Assembly: GCA_011800805.1 (NCBI GenBank)
Contig: MPNW01000429.1
Location: forward strand, 147,496 to 170,861
Origin: Hirudo medicinalis
Taxonomy: Eukaryota > Annelida > Clitellata > Hirudinida > Hirudinidae
DNA length: 23,366 nucleotides
Direction of reading: 5' to 3'
Made by a program: the position numbers and the translations under genes. The stretch's first letter is position 1; every line of letters starts with the position of its first letter. Shown piece after piece: positions 18,049 to 23,366 of the stretch. Below the pieces are notes generated by a model. It was given only the letters and a program-made list of their open reading frames with translations. It did no database searches and was not told where the DNA came from.

Positions 18049-20334
18049 TGGTCTTGATGCAAACGTTTAAGTAATTCAACGGGCAACCTGTGTTTTCTGA
18101 TCGATATGAACAACACCATTAAGTAAAGAAATCATGGTGACATTCAAACTTCAAAACATTTTCTAGTGCTATGACACGAGATACATTCAGTTATTTCTGG
18201 TTATTATTACCTAATGGTAATTAATCCGATAATACAATAATTAACTAATAACATTATTAATTACTTTGCAATTAATATTTTAATTTAATTATTGCTTATT
18301 AACTGAATGATGATTACCTTGTTTATTGCTTAATAAAATAAATTGGAAAGTTTTTGGGCCGATTTGAAATCACGGATATTTAAAAATCAAAACATGAAAA
18401 TCTTTATTGATTAAAAACGGCGACTTTGCAATGAAGGTTTTATTTGCGCAGCGTAGCAGACGTTACTGGACCTGTCACGTAAGAAGGCGTTAAGCAAGTT
18501 GGCTTCTTGCAAAATGTAACTTGATTATTGGAGAAAAATTGCTAACAGATGAATTAAGTGGAATTTCCACAAACTTTTATTTGACTGTGAATTATTAGCT
18601 GTAATATTTAAGAGAACATTGTAATTTGACAGAAGCCTAGTAAAGGTCCTTTGGAATCCAGCCGCAGTTACAGTGTTAAAAGGGATTTCTTTGTGAACTT
18701 CAACAACATTCTTAAACAGATTGTTGTGCGCAGACATAGCCAACAGATGTCAAAGCTTTTAATACAATTTCAAATAACAACGAATTACTGAAATTTTCTT
18801 TTTTCCGAGTTAATTTGTTTAATTCGTAAATTTTATGTGTATCACTTAGATGTTGCACACGTTAAAAGAGCATGAAGCTGATTAATGTCCGAAAAGACGA
18901 AATTATTTCAATTTTGTGACCAACAGACATATGTTTTACATCTCAAAATAAATTAAACAAAATCTCAAATATTTTCCAAAATTTTAAATTGCTTGACGTT
19001 GAAAATACATGTCTCTTCTTACGTATTCTCAAAACCACTTCAATCTCTTAAATATCGTTAACGGTAAATTATATCTTTATCTCACTTTATTTATTTATAA
19101 AAATTCTAGAACAGAGTCAGGTCTCTTATCAATTCGGAAAAACAATTAAGTCGAAGGAACAAAATAAAAATAGAGGTGGCCTTAAAACGTGGACAGGAAG
19201 GATTGCCTCTAGGGAGATTTATTTGGTCAATAGACACAATAGGAAATTGCTTAATTTGGACTTAAATCCAAAGGCAGTTGGTGAAATGACAATTGGCTGC
19301 TTGGAAGTTTTACGTTTTAAGGTTTAAGCGATTTAAATGTAACGATATTGTTGTCTTTTAACAATTTTAACAATTGGAAAAGACTTTGGTGGTCTCAAAG
19401 CTTGAACGAGTGACCTCCATCGTCATACTTAAAAGTGCTCCCTTAAATCAACGTCTCACGATCGCGGATAAAACCGTAGCAAAGATACTGAATAAGGATA
19501 AGCCGATGATGATTTGGAGTCACAAGCCGAGATTCTGGAGTTTTGTTAGATATCGCTGTTGTCGGAATGGCTCGAGTAAATTATCTCTGAATTTTTTCGG
19601 TGATAAAAATAACTACTGACATGGATTCAGCACAATAGTCATGTCCTCGGACATACAAGAGCGAATAACAAGGCGTGAATTCTCGAATAACGAATGACGT
19701 AGTTTGTGTTTATGCTTTTAAATAAAATGTATATTATTCATAAATTATAAATAAAAGGCATTTGGTTCATAAATTATAAATATTGCTCTGGATCAGGAAT
19801 TTAATATAAATTCACAAAAAGTAGCTCTGAAGTTAATGTCTGCTAATGTTGACATTTTATTTTTAGATTTTTGATTACCTAAACCCAAAAAATAATGTTT
19901 AGTTATTCAATCATATATGTCATCAAAAAATATATTAACCAATTTTTTGTGCCGGTATTGAAAAATATTACTCTGAAATTGTTCAGGGTGGTCTCACGAT
20001 ATCGTCTGAAATGATTGACGTTTCAACAAAAGATGTGAAGAATCAGCGGAGATTCATTTTTGGGTCATGCATTCAACTTTCAACAAAAGATTAGTCATTT
20101 CTTTAGAAAATTTCAGATTTTGAAGATTTGATAAAATTTCTCATAGATCGTAAAGATACTATCATAGAATATTATTGTATATGAGTTGTTGTTTACTTTT
20201 ATTAAACATAACGTTATAGTGAGCAGTATTATAAATATACGAATATCTAATTATTTACATTCACACCTTATTTTATTATGGAGATGGCGGAAAAACTTAT
20301 TTATACCTAGCAATCAGCTCAAGATTTACCCAGG

Positions 20335-20370
20335 TGGAGTCCGCGTTGCAGTGTGATGGTGGAGGACTTC
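20335..20370 (+). other. Related hairpin with core GTTGCAGTGTGATGGTG
   Basis: GGAGTCC pairs with GGACTTC (one G-T pair) around a core differing by two transitions from the hairpin at 18012-18048. Flanking sequence is not clearly shared. Confidence 0.4.
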
Positions 20371-20590
20371 AAGCCTCTACGCCAGACCTGACCCCTGACA
20401 AACAATAAAAACGTTTATTTGGTTGAAGAAGGTCCCAACGCAGTGGCACATGCCTACCTAAATCTCTGCCTAAATCCGGCACTGCTAACAATATATTTTG
20501 TACTAAACTAATTGAAATGAAAAATCTCTTCTTTCTTTATTAAAAAAATTACTATTTGCGTAATTTGCATTCAACGTTCCACTATTTGAC

Positions 20591-20611
20591 GAATTCTCAC
20601 AATGAGAATTC
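20591..20611. repeat. Perfect 9-bp palindrome, 3-base spacer
   Basis: GAATTCTCA, CAA, TGAGAATTC. An isolated inverted repeat with no gene nearby. Confidence 0.6.
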
Positions 20612-21337
20612 TAAATAATAATGATATTTAATCTCAAGTAAATTATAGGATGTTCTTACATGACGGAGGTTCTTAGAAGTGGACTCTCACAGGATTTATT
20701 TTATTCAATTTATTAAGGTATTATTAATATTATTATTTATTAAGTTATACGAACATGACCAAAAAATTGAAATTAAAACTAGAGCTTGTAGTTAATTGAA
20801 AACCTTCGCAAACTATTTGACTTTTAAAAAAATTGCATAAAGTTTACTCGCGAAAACAAAAAATTATCTAAAATATTAGAGAGTGAATGTTTCATCTTCA
20901 TCATCGCAAAATTGGGTGATTCATCAAAATGTCTAATTTTTTGGTAAATGAATGGGTTATTTCAGCTGTCTTCCATGAAATGTTGCCGACAGTGACGTAC
21001 GATTTAATCTAAAAATGTTAAGTTATGTCCTAAAAGCATGCAAATTTGGGGAGATATAAAAGATGTTATTGCCTCAGGGATAGTATTGCCAGGAAATTTG
21101 GTTGGCCAATCGAATTCCTTATAAAGGTGAGACATATTCTAGTAGATTAAATTGGTTTGCGTTTGATATTTAGTTGATTAAGCTGGGTCACCTGTGTATC
21201 ACCTGGATCACCTGTAAACTAAAAGACTAAATGTATAAATGGGATTAACAATAATAATAGAAAATTGGACTGAAGGAGATAGCACATCCAACGTCCATTA
21301 ACATTCTCACGCTCTAATATGTCTCAAACTAATTTCT

Positions 21338-21382
21338 TATTATTATTATTGTTATAATTATTAATATTAATATTATTATTAT
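21338..21382. repeat. AT-rich (ATT)n-like microsatellite
   Basis: Runs of ATT/AAT with interruptions. Low-complexity DNA. Confidence 0.6.
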
Positions 21383-22288
21383 GCAATTATATACCGGTTT
21401 ACGTACCAGTTTTTTAAACCGATTACATTATTTTGCCCAATATTTCACTTCTCACGATGCACCATTCTTTGAAGACACTGGTGATTCATGGCACTACCTT
21501 TGTTACACTTATAAATCGCTGAAGCCATTGATTGCAAAAAATACGTCATAAGTATTGCAATATATAAATACGTTAGGAGGTTACTTGGGAACTGATCTAG
21601 GGCGTTTATTTTATCTAAGACAGCATTAATCAAAATAGTGTACTTACACTTTGAATAGCACGATATTTGCTGGTTATTTTAAAGACAAGCAACAAGTAAA
21701 AAGTTGAAAACAAGTGCTTGTTTGATATCCTGTGGAGTGCAATAAATATCTAATAACTGGCACAATTCTAGTTCATACCTGCCTCAATAAACTCTGAAAA
21801 CCTAAAAGTTACTGGGATTCGTGTCGTTGCAAAAGATAAAACCACATTCTTTGCGAGTAGTTTTTTAAAATTTCGTTTCTGTATTTAATATTCTTCAACG
21901 TGAAAATAATTCATGCTCAACAAAGCACTAATCGATTTCGAAAAATAAATTTAATATTAGCTGATTGATTAAATGCATCTTAACATATTTGTTTCACATC
22001 ACATGACCTTGCATCTAAATTTAATGGTTAATTAGACTATATTGTTCTAATGCTGCGATTCTTTCAGCTAAATGTAAAAAGAATAACCACAAACTCAAAA
22101 GGAAGCTGCATTAATTAACTAAGGTATTCACTAATTAGTGTAAAAAATAGCATTCTTTGCAATCTTTCGTGCTGCAAAGGTCCTCCTGTTTGTGAATTCA
22201 GAATATTTGAGTTCTTTGAAGGTAAACTTAAAAACGAAATTTTTTACAATTTTCAGTTGATCGGCAGATTAAAGCTCAGATATTCACC

Positions 22289-23366
22289 ATGTTTTCGATC
22301 TATTTTTTCATTGTGTTCTTTTTCCACTATGGAATGGGTAACTTGAAACCGGGCCAACTGAGTTCGGCTGAAATTCAAACAATCCTCAAAGCCCATAACC
22401 ACTACAGAAGGCTCCAAGGCTCCTCAAACATGAATATGCTAGTAAGGATTTGATTTTGTCTAAATAATTACTTTGAAATACATTTCTATAATTAAAATTT
22501 TGCAGAAATGGAATGATACGTTGGCGGAGATGGCTTACAATTATCTTAAACGTTGTTTGAACGAACACGGCCAACCTCCTAAGCCGAAGTCTCCGTTTCT
22601 TGCAACTGGTCAAAACATTTACGCTGTCTCTCCTTGGAGAGAGTCCAATTATTCATGGGCAGTACAAAGATGGTACGAGGAGATCAAATATTATGAATAT
22701 GAACAAAACAAGTGTTCGGACATGTGTGGACACTACACTCAAGTGAGAAGATTTTAATAAATAAAATAAATGATATTATTTCAGAAACAATTGTGACTCT
22801 TTTCCGTTAAATCTGAATCGATAACTATTTTTATTCTGTCTTATTTGAAATATTTGTAAAAAGAGTTTATGTCAATGGATTTGATTAATGAGTGTTGATA
22901 AATGATTGACAAACCAATTTCTAGGTAGTTTGGGCTGATTCGATCTTTGTTGGATGTGCAAGTACGAACTGCACAGTGATGCATCCTCAGGGGTGGAAAA
23001 ATGCCACAATGATTCTGTGCAATTACGGCCCAGCGTTAGAATTAATTTCAAATTCATTTCCTACCTTAAAATTATGATTTAGTACAATTCTTGGTTAAGT
23101 TAAACTTTACGAATCAAGTTTCGTAATACTTGTGCCTAATGGTATGTATGCTTTGGTAACGCTGTGGTAAAAGCTCCATTTATGAGTTACACTATATTTT
23201 ATTATGCATTTTGAGAAAACATTTAAAATTTCATTAGACAATTAATTGCTTTGGAAATATTTTGCAGGGGCAACTACCCAGGTATGCGGCCATTTGAGCG
23301 TGGAACGTCTTGCGAAATGTGTCCTCTGGATTATGAATGCATAGATGGACTATGTGGTTTGTCTAA
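22289..23366 (+). CDS. CAP/SCP-domain secreted protein, gene E (3' end beyond window)
   Basis: Exons are 22289-22441 (51 codons), 22506-22742 (79 codons), 22925-23034 (110 nt) and 23268 to the window end. Introns are 64, 182 and 233 bp, with phases 0, 0, 2. Exon 1 has a very hydrophobic leader (FSIYFFIVFFF), AHNHYRR and NMNML. Exon 2 starts KWNDTLAEMA and has NEHGQPP, TGQN, WYEEI and MCGHYTQ. Exon 3 has VVWADSIFVGCASTNC and CNYGPA. Exon 4 reads GNYPGMRPFERGTSCEMC, then PLDYECIDGLC, the classic GLIPR-like CxxCPxxYxC...LC pattern. The frame is still open at the edge, so the tail is longer than in C and D. Sequons are NYS, NCT and NAT. It is the only CAP gene here on the plus strand and the closest to the canonical tail. 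As elsewhere, Gln replaces the first cavity Glu. Confidence 0.92.

Larger units (their letters stand above)
17912..22288. other. 4.4-kb intergenic region between divergent genes D and E
   Basis: It holds no recognised gene. It contains two related hairpins (18012-18048, 20335-20370), a 9-bp perfect palindrome (20591-20611) and an (ATT)n-rich tract near 21338-21382. Open frames at 18525-18743, 19374-19619 and 21445-21633 match no family I know. D and E face away from each other, so both promoters should lie at its ends. Confidence 0.5.

Noticed and set aside
18525..18743. Minus-strand ORF of 72 codons (and 21445-21633)
   Set aside because: No recognisable domain, splice partners or duplication; length is within chance for this composition.
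19141..19619. Possible Tc1/mariner-like N-terminal pieces (GRIASREIYLVNRHNRKL; ORF 19374-19619)
   Set aside because: Only vague resemblance, frames are broken, and no DD(E/D) motif or inverted repeats were found.
20335..20400. tRNA, U1-type snRNA or C/D snoRNA at the second hairpin
   Set aside because: No A/B boxes with a cloverleaf, no Sm site, and the C/D-like words are degenerate.

Overview
The window is about two-thirds A+T and is metazoan nuclear DNA: genes are split into short exons by GT-AG introns, secreted eukaryotic protein families are present, and decayed hAT and piggyBac transposons lie between them. No CRISPR array, operon or bacterial gene structure was seen. The species cannot be named. 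Very short introns (56-64 bp), a Gln-for-Glu change in the CAP cavity that is also common in insect antigen-5 proteins, and a cysteine-rich GLIPR-like tail hint at an invertebrate, perhaps an arthropod, at low confidence.

The main content is a dispersed cluster of five CAP/SCP-domain genes (CRISP / antigen-5 / PR-1 superfamily, GLIPR-like). Gene A (1-862, minus, cut by the window start), gene B (8735-9457, minus, last exon lost in an assembly gap), gene C (10627-11704, minus), gene D (16957-17911, minus) and gene E (22289-23366, plus, cut by the window end) share one four-exon plan. Exon 1 holds the signal peptide and helix 1 and ends at the NM(N/K)xL/M motif. Exon 2 is about 80 codons and ends at CGHYTQ. 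Exon 3 is 110-113 nt, from (L/V)xWAD to CNYGPA. Exon 4 is the Cys-rich tail. Intron phases are 0, 0, 2 throughout. A and B are recent duplicates whose exons have diverged more than their introns, nearly always at amino-acid-changing sites.

Between A and B, from left to right, are a short island shared with the flank of B (1436-1711), a broken hAT transposase of the ZMYM1-like type (about 1990-3626, plus), an unidentified coding-like stretch (3963-4361, plus), a broken piggyBac transposase with its zinc-finger tail (4800-5926, minus) and a 650-bp fold-back element (6002-6651). A five-exon plus-strand gene follows (7097-8535) that aligns with mitochondrial elongation factor Ts (TSFM) but has an acidic N-terminus and lacks the TDFV motif. 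A second copy of its first exon sits about 330 bp upstream with ATG changed to ACG.

Between C and D lies a second decayed hAT (13255-14172, minus) and a very AT-rich stretch with tandem repeats. The 4.4 kb between D and E has no recognisable gene but holds two related hairpins and a perfect palindrome. Two single-N positions (5099, 8628) mark scaffold joins. At the first, 127 bp is present identically on both sides and is probably an unmerged contig overlap.

The CAP proteins should be secreted, disulphide-rich and extracellular. The EF-Ts-like gene is an unrelated neighbour.
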